Below, one piece after another: positions 45,905-54,701 of a stretch of DNA of 64,000 nt; the first letter of the stretch is position 1; every line of letters begins with the position of its first letter. A model generated the notes under the pieces. That model saw only the letters and a list, made by a program, of their open reading frames with translations. It was not told the origin of the DNA and searched no databases. The translations under genes and the position numbers were made by a program. Source of the stretch: Clostridium sp. OF03-18AA (GTDB lineage: Bacteria; Bacillota; Clostridia; Lachnospirales; Lachnospiraceae); NCBI RefSeq assembly GCF_003478035.1, contig NZ_QUEP01000007.1, positions 160,946-224,945 of the forward strand, in the 5' to 3' direction.

Positions 45905-47303
45905 CTAAGTCACTTTTTTTAGTTAAAAGAGCTACCGTCTCTACCTGCGTCGTCCCCGGGAACATGTCGACGCAGCATACTCTTGTGACCTCATAACCTT
46001 TCGCCTGCAGCACGACGAGATCTCTCGCAAGGCTCGTTGGTTTGCAGGAAATATAGATCATTTTTTCGCATCCATAATGGTCGATGATCTTTGGAAGCGC
46101 CTTCGGATGGATTCCGTCTCTCGGCGGGTCCAAAACGATGAGGTCCGGGCGTTCCTCTAAGGTATCCAATACTTTTAAGACATCTCCCGCGATGAAGTCG
46201 CAGTTTGTCAGTCCATTCTGCGCCGCGTTCACCTTCGCCGCCTCAACAGCTTCCTCAATGATCTCCACGCCGGTCACATGTTCTGCCGCCGGAGCCAGGA
46301 TCTGGGCAATGGTACCGGTTCCGCTGTAGAGATCGAATACCTTTCTTCCGTCTGTCTCACCGATGTATTCGCGGGCCGTCTCATAGAGCACCTCCGCACC
46401 GAGAGAGTTGGTCTGGAAAAAGGAGAATGGAGTGATCTTAAATTTTAATCCGAGAAGCTCTTCCATAAAGAAGTCCTGTCCATAAAGGATCACCGTGCGG
46501 TCATTCTGTACCACATCCGCAAGGCTGTCGTTTTCTGTGTGGAGGATTCCGGCAAAAGAGCCTTCCAGATCCAGTCCCAGAAGTTTTTCTTTCCAGCCCT
46601 CAAGCAGCGCTTCCTCATTCTGTTCACTCTTCCAGGTTCCCTCCGTCTGGGTGGAGGTCACAAGATCTACAAGGATCTCCCCGGTCTTCACACCGCGGCG
46701 GACAAGAAGATGTCTCAGATAACCGACATGCGCCATTTTTTTATAGAAGACTGCTCCGTGCTCCGTAAAATAATCCAACGTCGCTCTTAAGATCTTACAG
46801 CAGTCCGGATGCACCAGCACACACCGGTCCACGGTCACGATATCATAAAAGCTGCCGCGTTTATGCATTCCCAGAGTCATGGGACCGTCCTTAAACTCAT
46901 CTCCGAAGGAAAATTCCATTTTGTTGCGGTATGCCTTTGTCAACGGACTACCTTTGATCCCCTCAAAATTGTAGCCGGCCGGAAGAACCGGATCTAAAAG
47001 AGCCCGGACCTGCTGCTCCTTGATCTTTAACTGTTCCTCATAAGGAACCGTCTGGTACGTACATCCGCCGCAGTCCGCACGATGAGGACATGCGCCCTCT
47101 GTGTTTTCGTATGCTGCAGGAGTCACGACCTTAAGGAGTCTTCCCTCGCATCTTCCTTTGCGCTGCTTGGAGATCGCGATCTCGACGGTCTGCCCCGGGA
47201 GCGCATTCTTTACAACTACCTTTTCCTCTCCGATATGGAGGATTCCTTTATTTGGAAAATCCATCTTTTCCACTGTACCGGTGTAGATCTCACCTTTTTT
47301 CAT
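45897..47303 (-). CDS. rlmD: 23S rRNA (uracil-C5)-methyltransferase RlmD
   Basis: A 468-residue S-adenosylmethionine-dependent methyltransferase of the RlmD/RumA type. A TRAM domain (about 1-60) is followed by the Fe-S cysteines in CPHRADCGGC, the SAM-binding FDLYSGTGTIAQ and the catalytic cysteine in ISCKPTSLARDL. It methylates uridine of 23S rRNA. The protein ends at LGK, without the extension seen in relatives. The 3' end of this gene in Gram-positive bacteria is a known target of integrative elements, and here an accessory island begins just after it. Confidence 0.93.
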   Translation of the reverse strand: MKKGEIYTGTVEKMDFPNKGILHIGEEKVVVKNALPGQTVEIAISKQRKGRCEGRLLKVVTPAAYENTEGACPHRADCGGCTYQTVPYEEQLKIKEQQVRALLDPVLPAGYNFEGIKGSPLTKAYRNKMEFSFGDEFKDGPMTLGMHKRGSFYDIVTVDRCVLVHPDCCKILRATLDYFTEHGAVFYKKMAHVGYLRHLLVRRGVKTGEILVDLVTSTQTEGTWKSEQNEEALLEGWKEKLLGLDLEGSFAGILHTENDSLADVVQNDRTVILYGQDFFMEELLGLKFKITPFSFFQTNSLGAEVLYETAREYIGETDGRKVFDLYSGTGTIAQILAPAAEHVTGVEIIEEAVEAAKVNAAQNGLTNCDFIAGDVLKVLDTLEERPDLIVLDPPRDGIHPKALPKIIDHYGCEKMIYISCKPTSLARDLVVLQAKGYEVTRVCCVDMFPGTTQVETVALLTKKSDLGK

Positions 47304-47406
47304 ATAATTTTTGTACTCCTTTTTTCTGCCGGGAATCGGATTTTTCCGTTTCTGATCGCACAGCGCACAAACGATGCCTCGTTCCCTGATATGTTTTTAT
47401 GCACAG

Positions 47407-47441
47407 AAAAAGGCTGTGCAAGCGATCCCTGCCACAGCCTC
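47407..47441 (-). terminator. Terminator of the 108-residue membrane protein gene
   Basis: On the minus strand AGGCTGTG and CACAGCCT pair across a 14-base loop and are followed by TTTTTCTG. Confidence 0.75.
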
Positions 47442-47470
47442 GTTCTCATTGTGTTTGTAAGCATTTCGGC

Positions 47471-47797
47471 TTAAGCTTCTTTCTCGTCATCCTTCTCGAC
47501 AGCTTTTTCCGTTTTTTTCGGAGCTTCTTCCTCTTCCTCGAAAAAGTCATCGTCGAAATCATCGTCGAAATCGTCTTCAAAATCTTCCAGATAATCCGGT
47601 GTAAAGAAGCGATATACTGCGTATGCGATTCCGGCTACAGCAGCAACAGCGCCGATGATAGCAAGCACCCAGAGGATACAATTCTTTTTCTTATCCTCTT
47701 CTTCTTTTTTATGAAGCAGTTCATTCAGCTTGGACGCGTTTATAAGTTCTTCCATTTTGCTGAGTGCGTCTTTACTCATCGTATCGAATTTGTTCAT
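47471..47797 (-). CDS. Acidic single-pass membrane protein, function unknown
   Basis: A 108-residue protein with an amphipathic N-terminus (1-40), one membrane helix (about 43-65, VLAIIGAVAAVAGIAYAVYRFF) and a strongly acidic tail with a run of Asp, Phe and Glu, ending in a Lys/Glu segment. Nothing identifies its job. A GGA-rich site is found before the ATG at 47795-47797, and a terminator follows. Proteins of this shape are common in Clostridia. Confidence 0.75.
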   Translation of the reverse strand: MNKFDTMSKDALSKMEELINASKLNELLHKKEEEDKKKNCILWVLAIIGAVAAVAGIAYAVYRFFTPDYLEDFEDDFDDDFDDDFFEEEEEAPKKTEKAVEKDDEKEA

Positions 47798-47967
47798 CCT
47801 CACACATCCTTTCTGTTTCACAGCCGCCCCGGACAAGAATGATCCGCACGGACAGATACTTTGTAATAGTATATCATGATTTTATGATTTTTACTATCCC
47901 TAAATTTTCATAGTTTTAGACACCATTTTTTTATACCGCAGTATATGGAGTTCTACAAATAAACATG

Positions 47968-48007
47968 ATAAAATAAAACTGCTGTCGCACCTCCAGCAGA
48001 AAGGAGG
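47968..48007 (+). promoter_or_regulatory. Anti-Shine-Dalgarno pairing before the toxin-like frame
   Basis: CGCACCTCC at about 47985-47993 is complementary to GGAGGCGG at 48003-48010, so a short stem would hide the ribosome site. A TAAAAT -10-like hexamer lies just upstream (about 47969). Hidden ribosome sites are usual in type I toxin mRNAs. Confidence 0.45.
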
Positions 48008-48015
48008 CGGTATTT

Positions 48016-48108
48016 ATAGATTACATAAACACTTTCCTTGTCTCTGTCGCGGCAAGCATAGTTGGCTACTATGTTTGCAAATGGCTGGATAGGGACAACC
48101 GACAGTAA
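48016..48108 (+). CDS. Probable Fst-like type I toxin peptide with ATA start
   Basis: A 30-residue peptide: (I)DYINTFLVSVAASIVGY and YVCKWLDRDNRQ. It has one membrane helix and a charged tail with the KWLDxxN pattern of Fst/TxpA-type membrane toxins. GGAGG lies 8 bases before an ATA codon at 48016-48018, an ideal distance; no ATG, GTG or TTG is in frame. Either the toxin starts at ATA to keep expression very low, or an ATG was lost and the gene is dead. A strong bidirectional terminator follows, as in such loci. No antisense RNA can be proven by eye. Confidence 0.5.
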   Translation: MDYINTFLVSVAASIVGYYVCKWLDRDNRQ

Positions 48109-48143
48109 CAGCCTAAACGGTTCGGCTCACCGCAAAGAGCAAG

Positions 48144-48175
48144 AAAACCCCCGGAGGTGCCACTCCGGGGGTTTT
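48144..48175. terminator. Bidirectional terminator after the toxin-like frame
   Basis: AAAACCCCCGGAG and CTCCGGGGGTTTT form a 13-bp stem around a 6-base loop; either strand ends in a T run. It could end both a toxin mRNA and an opposing antisense RNA. Confidence 0.9.
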
Positions 48176-48273
48176 CGCGTACTCATAGACATATAAGCAC
48201 TTTCCTTAGCTGTTTTTAATTATATGCGATTGCCTGAAAAAAATCAATACTAAATTTCTTTCGGCTAATTTAT

Positions 48274-50634
48274 TTACAGCTTCTTCAGCTTCGCAAAGGA
48301 AGCAAACATCTTCCTTGTCCCGATCGCCGCATTATCAAAATCGACTGTGACCTCAAAATCTTTTCCGCCGTCCGCGATGGATTTCACGGTTCCGTCACCA
48401 AAACGCATGTGATGGACGCGGTCACCTTCGGAGTAATCCAAAGACTTCGGTTTTTCTACGGTGAACGCCTTTCCGAAGGTCGGCGTGTTCTTCGGCGCCG
48501 CAGAAGTCCCGGAGGCATATGGATTCTTATAGGCATCGGATTTCTGTCCGAAAAGGCTCACGCCCGCCGGGCGGTTCTGGAATCTTCCGGTGTGACCGTC
48601 TGCCGCTTTTCCGTCCGCGCCGGAAGCCTTCGCCCACGAAAGTCCTGCTTCCTCCGGAAGGTTCCTGTACGCGTCTGCCATTTTCTTCCATCCGGTCTTT
48701 GAGTCATCCTGGTCCGGACGTTCCAGACACACATCCGGGATCTCGTCAATAAACCGGCTCGTTCTTTCAGGCTGTACCTGCCCTTTTATCATACGGCTCT
48801 TCGCCGCAGTCAGAGTCAGGCGCTTCTCCGCCCTCGTGATCCCCACATAGCAGAGACGGCGCTCCTCCTCCAATGCCTCCGGTCCTTCCATCAGAGACAT
48901 CATACTCGGGAAAAGACCATCTTCCATTCCTGCAAGATACACATACGGGAACTCCAGACCCTTTGCGGAATGAAGCGTCATGAGGATGATCCGGTCCTCG
49001 GATTCGTCCATACTGTCAATGTCCGCAACCAGAGCAACCTCCTCTAAAAATGCAGACAGACTCGGTTCCTCGGCGCTCTCCCAGTAGGTGACTGCCTTGT
49101 TGATCAATTCCTCAATATTTTCCATTCTGGACTCGGCTTCCACCTCGCCCTCTTCCTTCAGCTCATCACGATATCCTGTCTTATCAAGGATCGCCTCGAT
49201 CACATCCTTGATCGGAGTCTCTTCCTTTAACATCTTCCGGAACTCGCTGATCTGGTCTGTAAATACTCCGATCTTTAATGCCGCTTTTCCGATTCCCGGA
49301 ACCGCCTGCACCCTCTCCAGCGCCTCATAGAAACTCATATCGTTTTCCATCGCGAACATGTTCACCCGGGCGACACTCATAGCTCCGATTCCACGCTTCG
49401 GAACATTGATGATCCTCTGCACAGCCAGGTCATCCCGCCCATTGGCGATCGTCTTTAAATAACAGAGAACATCCTTGATCTCTTTTCTCTGGTAGAAGTT
49501 TACGCCGCCCACGAGACGATACGGGAGATTGTACGCAACACATTTCTCCTCGAATATACGGGACTGGGCATTCGTCCGGTAAAGGATCGCGTAATCCTTC
49601 CATGGACCGCCCTTTTTTACGATATCCCGCACGATCCATTCCGCTTCCTCAAAGGAGGAAGGAAACTCCCGGAATACCGGCCGCTCTCCGACCTCGTTCT
49701 CTGTCCAGAGCGTCTTATCTTTTCTTCCGGTATTGTTCCTGATCACTTCATTCGCCGAATCCAGGATCATCTTCGTAGAACGGTAGTTCTGCTCCAGTTT
49801 GATCACCTTCGCCCCCGGGAACGTCTCCTCGAAGCTTAAAATATTTCTGATATTCGCGCCGCGGAACCGGTAGATCGACTGGTCATCATCGCCCACCACG
49901 CAGATATTCCGGTACTTCGCGGCCAAGAGACTCACAAGCTTAAACTGCACCGTATTCGTATCCTGATACTCATCCACCATAATATAGCGGAAACGATCCT
50001 GATAATACTCCAAAACTTCCTGCTTTGACTGGAACAACTCCACGGTCTTTACAAGAAGGTCATCGAAATCCAGGGCATTGTTCTTTTTTAAACGTTTCTG
50101 GTACTCCATATAGAGCTCCGCGATCCGTTTCAGTCTCGAATCACCCTCAGCCTTCGCGCTGAGCATAAATTCTTCCGGACTGATCATCTCGTTCTTTGCG
50201 GAGGAGATCACGCCGAGAACGCCCCGTTCTTTTAATACCTTCGTATTCACCTCAAGATCCTTGAAGATCTGTTTCATCAGGGTTTTTGTATCATCGGAAT
50301 CATAGATGGAAAAATCCGTCGTGTAGCCGATATTCTCAATAAATCTCCTTAAGATCCGCACACAGAGGGAGTGGAAGGTGCTGACCCAGACACTATCCGC
50401 GCCGTATTCCACAAGGCTGTTGACGCGATCCCGCATCTCTCCCGCCGCCTTGTTTGTAAAGGTGATCGCCAGAATATTCCAGGGCTTCACACCCTTTTCC
50501 TCTATTAAATAAGCAACCCGGTGTGTCAGCGCCCGTGTCTTTCCGGATCCTGCACCCGCCAGCACTAAGAGCGGACCTTCCGTAGTGAAGACAGCTTCCC
50601 GCTGCATCGGATTTAATGTATCGTAATTGTTCAT
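48274..50634 (-). CDS. pcrA: ATP-dependent DNA helicase PcrA/UvrD
   Basis: A 786-residue SF1A helicase. Motif I is GAGSGKTRAL, motif II DEYQDTN, motif III GDDDQSIYRFRGA, and motifs IV-VI including QNYRST and VGITRAEKRLTL follow. The C-terminal 120 residues are a flexible linker and the Tudor-like domain (GDRVHHMRFGDGTV), which links PcrA to RNA polymerase in Firmicutes. Length and order are standard. It works in repair and clearing replication conflicts. The start is preceded by GGGGAA. Confidence 0.97.
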   Translation of the reverse strand: MNNYDTLNPMQREAVFTTEGPLLVLAGAGSGKTRALTHRVAYLIEEKGVKPWNILAITFTNKAAGEMRDRVNSLVEYGADSVWVSTFHSLCVRILRRFIENIGYTTDFSIYDSDDTKTLMKQIFKDLEVNTKVLKERGVLGVISSAKNEMISPEEFMLSAKAEGDSRLKRIAELYMEYQKRLKKNNALDFDDLLVKTVELFQSKQEVLEYYQDRFRYIMVDEYQDTNTVQFKLVSLLAAKYRNICVVGDDDQSIYRFRGANIRNILSFEETFPGAKVIKLEQNYRSTKMILDSANEVIRNNTGRKDKTLWTENEVGERPVFREFPSSFEEAEWIVRDIVKKGGPWKDYAILYRTNAQSRIFEEKCVAYNLPYRLVGGVNFYQRKEIKDVLCYLKTIANGRDDLAVQRIINVPKRGIGAMSVARVNMFAMENDMSFYEALERVQAVPGIGKAALKIGVFTDQISEFRKMLKEETPIKDVIEAILDKTGYRDELKEEGEVEAESRMENIEELINKAVTYWESAEEPSLSAFLEEVALVADIDSMDESEDRIILMTLHSAKGLEFPYVYLAGMEDGLFPSMMSLMEGPEALEEERRLCYVGITRAEKRLTLTAAKSRMIKGQVQPERTSRFIDEIPDVCLERPDQDDSKTGWKKMADAYRNLPEEAGLSWAKASGADGKAADGHTGRFQNRPAGVSLFGQKSDAYKNPYASGTSAAPKNTPTFGKAFTVEKPKSLDYSEGDRVHHMRFGDGTVKSIADGGKDFEVTVDFDNAAIGTRKMFASFAKLKKL

Positions 50635-50783
50635 TCTGTTCCCCTTTCACGTTTCCGGATACCGACAGTTCTGCTCGTATCTCCCACATACTGAAACCAC
50701 TGGTATTCCGGCAACAGATATTACCATTCTACCACAGGAACACTCGTTCGTGCAATCTTTATTATATGAAAAGTATGTGGCTG

Positions 50784-50873
50784 TTCCTGTATGCGGATAG
50801 GAATTTTCTGAATTGATAATTCCGTAACAGTACAGTGGCAACAGTAGATTTTGCCGATTTGGAATGCGAAATG
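50784..50873 (-). repeat. Repeat family 1, copy B
   Basis: On the minus strand TTTCGCATTCCAAATCGGCAAAAT is followed, after a variable middle, by ACGGAATTATCAATTC and AGAAAATTCCTA. It matches copy F at 63090-63196 in the outer parts with many point changes, so it is an old copy. Confidence 0.6.
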
Positions 50874-50883
50874 GTAATGATAT

Positions 50884-50932
50884 AAAAACGCCCCGGATCA
50901 GAGAGAACTGTCATCTCACGATCCGGGACGCT
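50884..50932 (-). terminator. Terminator of the dehydratase-permease unit
   Basis: GCGTCCCGGATCGT and ATCCGGGGCG pair on the minus strand and are followed by TTTTTATA, about 50 bases after the dehydratase stop. Confidence 0.85.
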
Positions 50933-50982
50933 TCTTTTGCAGGCTGGCAGCCAGCATTTACTGCCAGTCTCATTTTATTTTT

Positions 50983-52731
50983 TTAGAATTCCAGATATGC
51001 ACCTTTCATCGGGCTTGCCGCATGCTCGCTGAACATGCGGAGCACACCGCTCTTGTAGCGGAGCTCTCTCGGCTTCCAATTTTTCTTTCTCTCGGCAAGA
51101 ACCGCGTCGATCTCTTCCGGAGTCTTTCGCTCGCCCTTGATACCGATGATGTTTAACTTTCTCTCCATCACATCGATCTCGATGAGATCGCCTTCCTCAA
51201 CGAGAGCGATCGGGCCGCCGTCTGCCGCCTCCGGGCTGCAGTGTCCGATAACCGGACCTGTGGATGCACCGGAGAATCTTCCGTCTGTGATCAGGGCGAT
51301 GGAACGGCCAAGCTCCTTGTCGCTGCTGATGGCCTCGGAGGTGTAGAACATCTCCGGCATACCGCTTCCCTTCGGTCCCTCGTAACGGATGAAGACTGCG
51401 TCACCTTTCTGAACTTTATGTTTCAGGACAGCATCCAGACACTCTTCCTCGCTATCAAACGGTCTCGCCTTGAGAACTGCCTTGAACATCTCCTTCGGGC
51501 ATGCGGTGTGCTTGATAACCGCACCTTCCGGAGCAAGGTTTCCGCGCAGAACTGCGATGCTGCCGTCGGTTCCGATGGCCTTGTCAGCCGGACGGATGAT
51601 GTCCTGTCTTGTGATGGAGATTCCGTAGCGCTCGTTGAACTTCTGAAGCCATTTCTCGCAGCGCTCATAAAATCCGTTCTCTTTTAATTCCTTTAAGTTC
51701 TCACCGAGAGTCTTTCCGGTCACGGTCATGACATCAAGGTGAAGATGGTCTTTGATCTCCTCCATGATCGCCGGAACGCCGCCTGCATAGTAGAAGCACT
51801 CTGCCGGCCACTTTCCTGCCGGGCGGATATCAAGAAGATACTTCGCGCCGCGATGGAGTCTGTCGAAGGTGTCACCTGTGATCTCGATCCCGAGTTCATG
51901 GGCGATCGCCGGAAGATGGAGCAGGCAGTTCGTACTTCCGGAGATTGCCGCATGTACCAGGATCGCGTTCTCAAAGCTTTCCATGGTCACGATATCGCTC
52001 GGACGCATATTGTCCATCTTTGCGAGCTTTACGGCCTGTTTTCCGGCCTCTCTCGCATAGTTTAAGAGATCCGGGCTTGTCGCCGGCATCAGGGCACTTC
52101 CCGGAAGTGCAAGACCGAGAGCCTCTGCCATGATCTGCATCGTGGATGCAGTTCCGATGAAGGAACATGCACCGCAGCTCGGACATGCATTGTGTTTTGC
52201 CCAGTTTAAACGGTTCTCATCGATCTCTCCGCGCTCGAACTGTGCGCTGTACATTCCAAGCTGCTCAAGTGTCAGCATCTCCGGACCTGCGTTCATGGTT
52301 CCGCCCGGAACAACGACTGCCGGGATATTCACGCGGAATAATCCCATCAGGTTTGCCGGCATTCCCTTATCGCAGCTTGCGAGATAAACGCCCGCATCAA
52401 ACGGAGTCGCGTTCGCGTGGATCTCGATCATGTTTGTGATCATCTCACGGCTTGCAAGGCTGTAGTTGATGCCGTCTGTTCCCTGGCTCTCGCCGTCACA
52501 GATATCGGTGCAGAAATACTTTGCGCCGCGGCCGCCTGCCTCTGCGATCCCTTTCTTTACTTCATCTACTAAAATATGGAGATGTCCACTTCCCGGATGG
52601 CTGTCGCCCGCGGTGCTCTCGATGATGACCTGCGGCATTGCAAGCTCTTCCGGTTTCCAGCCGGTACCGATCCTTAACGGATCAAGCTCCGGTGCAAGTT
52701 TTCTCATTTCCTGGCTTTTCAGACATTTCAT
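50983..52731 (-). CDS. IlvD/Edd-family dehydratase, probably for a sugar acid
   Basis: A 582-residue dehydratase of the IlvD/Edd family. Fe-S ligands are in CDGESQG, ASCDKGMPA and CPSCGACSFIGTAST; the C-terminal TDGRFSGASTG motif is also present. The family includes dihydroxy-acid dehydratase, phosphogluconate dehydratase and sugar-acid dehydratases. The company of a GntP permease and a FadR-type regulator with shared operator sites, rather than ilv genes, favours a sugar-acid substrate such as gluconate or xylonate. AGGA precedes the ATG at 52729-52731. Confidence 0.85.
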   Translation of the reverse strand: MKCLKSQEMRKLAPELDPLRIGTGWKPEELAMPQVIIESTAGDSHPGSGHLHILVDEVKKGIAEAGGRGAKYFCTDICDGESQGTDGINYSLASREMITNMIEIHANATPFDAGVYLASCDKGMPANLMGLFRVNIPAVVVPGGTMNAGPEMLTLEQLGMYSAQFERGEIDENRLNWAKHNACPSCGACSFIGTASTMQIMAEALGLALPGSALMPATSPDLLNYAREAGKQAVKLAKMDNMRPSDIVTMESFENAILVHAAISGSTNCLLHLPAIAHELGIEITGDTFDRLHRGAKYLLDIRPAGKWPAECFYYAGGVPAIMEEIKDHLHLDVMTVTGKTLGENLKELKENGFYERCEKWLQKFNERYGISITRQDIIRPADKAIGTDGSIAVLRGNLAPEGAVIKHTACPKEMFKAVLKARPFDSEEECLDAVLKHKVQKGDAVFIRYEGPKGSGMPEMFYTSEAISSDKELGRSIALITDGRFSGASTGPVIGHCSPEAADGGPIALVEEGDLIEIDVMERKLNIIGIKGERKTPEEIDAVLAERKKNWKPRELRYKSGVLRMFSEHAASPMKGAYLEF

Positions 52732-52799
52732 GATGATTCCTTCTTTCTTTGTGTGGTGGGTATTATTGTGTATCTCATCCGGGCTGTCAACGTAAAATC

Positions 52800-54155
52800 T
52801 TACGCGAAGAATGAGATGATCAGCGCTACGATAAATCCTGTTCCGCCGACTAATGTCTCCATGATGGTCCATGTCTTTAAAGTCGTCTTCTCATCGATTC
52901 CGACAAGGGATCTTACCAGCCAGAAACCGGAGTCATTAAAGTGGGAGCAGACAGTCGCACCGCCTGCTACCGCTGCTACGGTACATGCGAGGTATAACGG
53001 GGAAAGCTCGCTGATTCCCGGAAGTGCTGCAACGATACCGGCCGCCATGGTCATCGCAACAGTTGCAGAACCAACGCTGATGCGGACAAGGACCGCAATG
53101 ATGAATGCCAGTACAACGATTGGGAGATTCATGGACGCAACTGCGTTTCCGATCACATCTCCGAGTCCGGAATACTGAAGTACATATCTGAGCACGCCGC
53201 CGCACGCTGTCACAAGAAGGATCAGACCGGTCGGCTCCAGGGACTTTGTCATAACCTTCTCAAGCTCTTTCATCGTGTATCCATGTCTTAATCCAAGACC
53301 GAACATTGCGGCAAGTGTCGCGATCAAAAGCGCTACAAACGGCTCACCGAGGAACTCGAAGATCGGAGCAACACCTGCAAGAGCCGGTACAACACCGCAG
53401 ATGGAGTCCAGGATGATCAGCACTAACGGGATCAGGATAATTCCGACGATCAGTCCGAAGCTCGGAAGTTTGGATTCGTCGATCTCTTCCTGGTTCGCTA
53501 CGCTCTCCGGAACCGGAACAAAATATTTCTTTCCGCAGATGGATCCCCATACCGGACCGGCAACGATCATCGCGAAGATTCCGCAGAAGATTCCGACTAA
53601 GATGACCCAGCCGAGGTCTACATTCAGCATTGTCGCTACAAGGACCGGACCCGGTGTCGGCGGAATGAACGCATGTCCGACCGCAAGTCCTGCGAGAAGC
53701 GGAATAACATAATGAAGGGAGGAACGCTTTGTCTTCTTCGCGAGTGAGAACGCAAGCGGGATCAGAATGATCAGTCCTGCATCGAAGAATACCGGCATCG
53801 CGATCACGAGACCTGTGATACCGAGCGCCCAGGCGGCCTTCTCATCACCGAACTTCTTTACCATCGTGACAGCGATGGTCTGCGCGCCGCCCGATACCTC
53901 TAAGATCGCACCGAACATGGATCCCAGACCTACAAGCAGGGCAATTCCTTTTAACGTGTTTCCAATTCCATCATTTACTGCCGAAATAATGTCCTGTGTC
54001 GGCATTCCCGCGAGAAGTCCGATACAGATCGCACCGATCAGGATCGCGATCATCGCCTGAACATTAAACTTGATGATCAGGACAAGCAGGATCACCAGAC
54101 CGATCAGGGCTGCCAGGACAAGGCGGGTCGGGTTGAGTACAACTCCTTCAGACAT
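52800..54155 (-). CDS. GntP-family sugar-acid permease
   Basis: A 451-residue membrane protein with about 12 helices and the GntP landmarks PTPGPVLVA (in the FIPPTPGP segment), ACGGVLRYVLQ and DSGFWLV. Members take up gluconate and related acids by proton symport. GGAGG lies 10 bases before the ATG at 54153-54155. It is followed after about 70 bases by the dehydratase on the same strand, and preceded by a promoter flanked by operator motifs. Confidence 0.93.
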   Translation of the reverse strand: MSEGVVLNPTRLVLAALIGLVILLVLIIKFNVQAMIAILIGAICIGLLAGMPTQDIISAVNDGIGNTLKGIALLVGLGSMFGAILEVSGGAQTIAVTMVKKFGDEKAAWALGITGLVIAMPVFFDAGLIILIPLAFSLAKKTKRSSLHYVIPLLAGLAVGHAFIPPTPGPVLVATMLNVDLGWVILVGIFCGIFAMIVAGPVWGSICGKKYFVPVPESVANQEEIDESKLPSFGLIVGIILIPLVLIILDSICGVVPALAGVAPIFEFLGEPFVALLIATLAAMFGLGLRHGYTMKELEKVMTKSLEPTGLILLVTACGGVLRYVLQYSGLGDVIGNAVASMNLPIVVLAFIIAVLVRISVGSATVAMTMAAGIVAALPGISELSPLYLACTVAAVAGGATVCSHFNDSGFWLVRSLVGIDEKTTLKTWTIMETLVGGTGFIVALIISFFA

Positions 54156-54324
54156 AGTGGATTTACCTCCCAATATATTTGTGTTTTTTGACGCGCGGCA
54201 TCCGCATGATACCCCAGGACGGGACCGCGCTTGTGATGCATACCGTGAAAACCAGATGAGTACTGGAGCTTTCCGGCATTTTCATCAGACATCTCCGGGG
54301 ATTCCGGCGCTTATTTTTTGTATT

Positions 54325-54394
54325 TGTCTGATGTCTTATGTCTATGTGCATAATCTAACATTTTTCTGTACTTTTTGCAATACATGTCTGATGT
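54325..54394 (-). promoter_or_regulatory. Promoter of the permease-dehydratase unit with two operator motifs
   Basis: On the minus strand TTGCAA (54375-54380) and TAGATT (54352-54357) are 17 bases apart. The motif TGTCTGATGT stands at 54385-54394, just upstream of the -35, and again at 54325-54334, downstream of the start point. The same ten bases occur at the regulator promoter (55449-55458). FadR-type regulators bind related TTGTCTGAC-like sites. Confidence 0.7.
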
Positions 54395-54420
54395 ATTTTG
54401 ATTTTTCTCTTTTTCGCACA

Positions 54421-54459
54421 AAAAAAGCAGGGGAAAATTGTGCATTATTTTCCCCTGCA
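54421..54459 (-). terminator. Terminator of the FadR-type regulator gene
   Basis: GCAGGGGAAAA and TTTTCCCCTGC pair across 10 bases and are followed by TTTTTTTG on the minus strand. It lies 240 bases after the regulator stop and just before the permease promoter. Confidence 0.85.
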
Positions 54460-54560
54460 ATCCTGCTGTTTATTCCATTATCACCATGATCCGGTCATTT
54501 CCCTAATTTTTTATTTTCCTAAACAATCTGCTGCATTCTGTCCCGATTTTGCCACCTCAT

Positions 54561-54701
54561 CGTTACAGTACACGGGCACTCCATGCCCGCGCACTGTAAC
54601 GGGATTTTGCCGATGCTTCGCATTCCGAATCGGCAAAATCCGCGACCACAACGGTATCATACGGAATTTTCAGTTCTGAAAATTCCTACCCGTGAAAAGT
54701 C
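54561..54701 (+). repeat. Repeat family 1, copy C (full length reference)
   Basis: Three hairpins in a row: GTTACAGT/ACTGTAAC around GGGCActccaTGCCC (54562-54600), GGATTTTGCCGAT/ATCGGCAAAATCC (54602-54641) and GGAATTTTCAG/CTGAAAATTCC (54663-54686), ending CCCGTGAAAAGTCAC. It touches the stop codon of the regulator gene. Copies or parts occur at 24378, 50784, 60228, 60853 and 63090. Confidence 0.8.

Larger units (their letters stand above)
47798..48273. other. 475-base gap upstream of pcrA's end, containing a small toxin-like frame
   Basis: Apart from the upstream region of the preceding gene, the toxin-like frame (48016-48108) and its terminator, nothing else is recognised here. About 95 bases before the pcrA stop are featureless. 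Confidence 0.5.
50635..50982. other. Gap between the dehydratase gene and pcrA
   Basis: It holds the upstream region of pcrA, a family 1 repeat (50784-50873) and the dehydratase terminator. No gene is supported. Confidence 0.6.
54156..54699. other. Regulatory region between the permease and its regulator
   Basis: It contains the permease promoter with two operator motifs, the terminator of the regulator gene and a full family 1 repeat. No open frame is credible. Confidence 0.7.
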
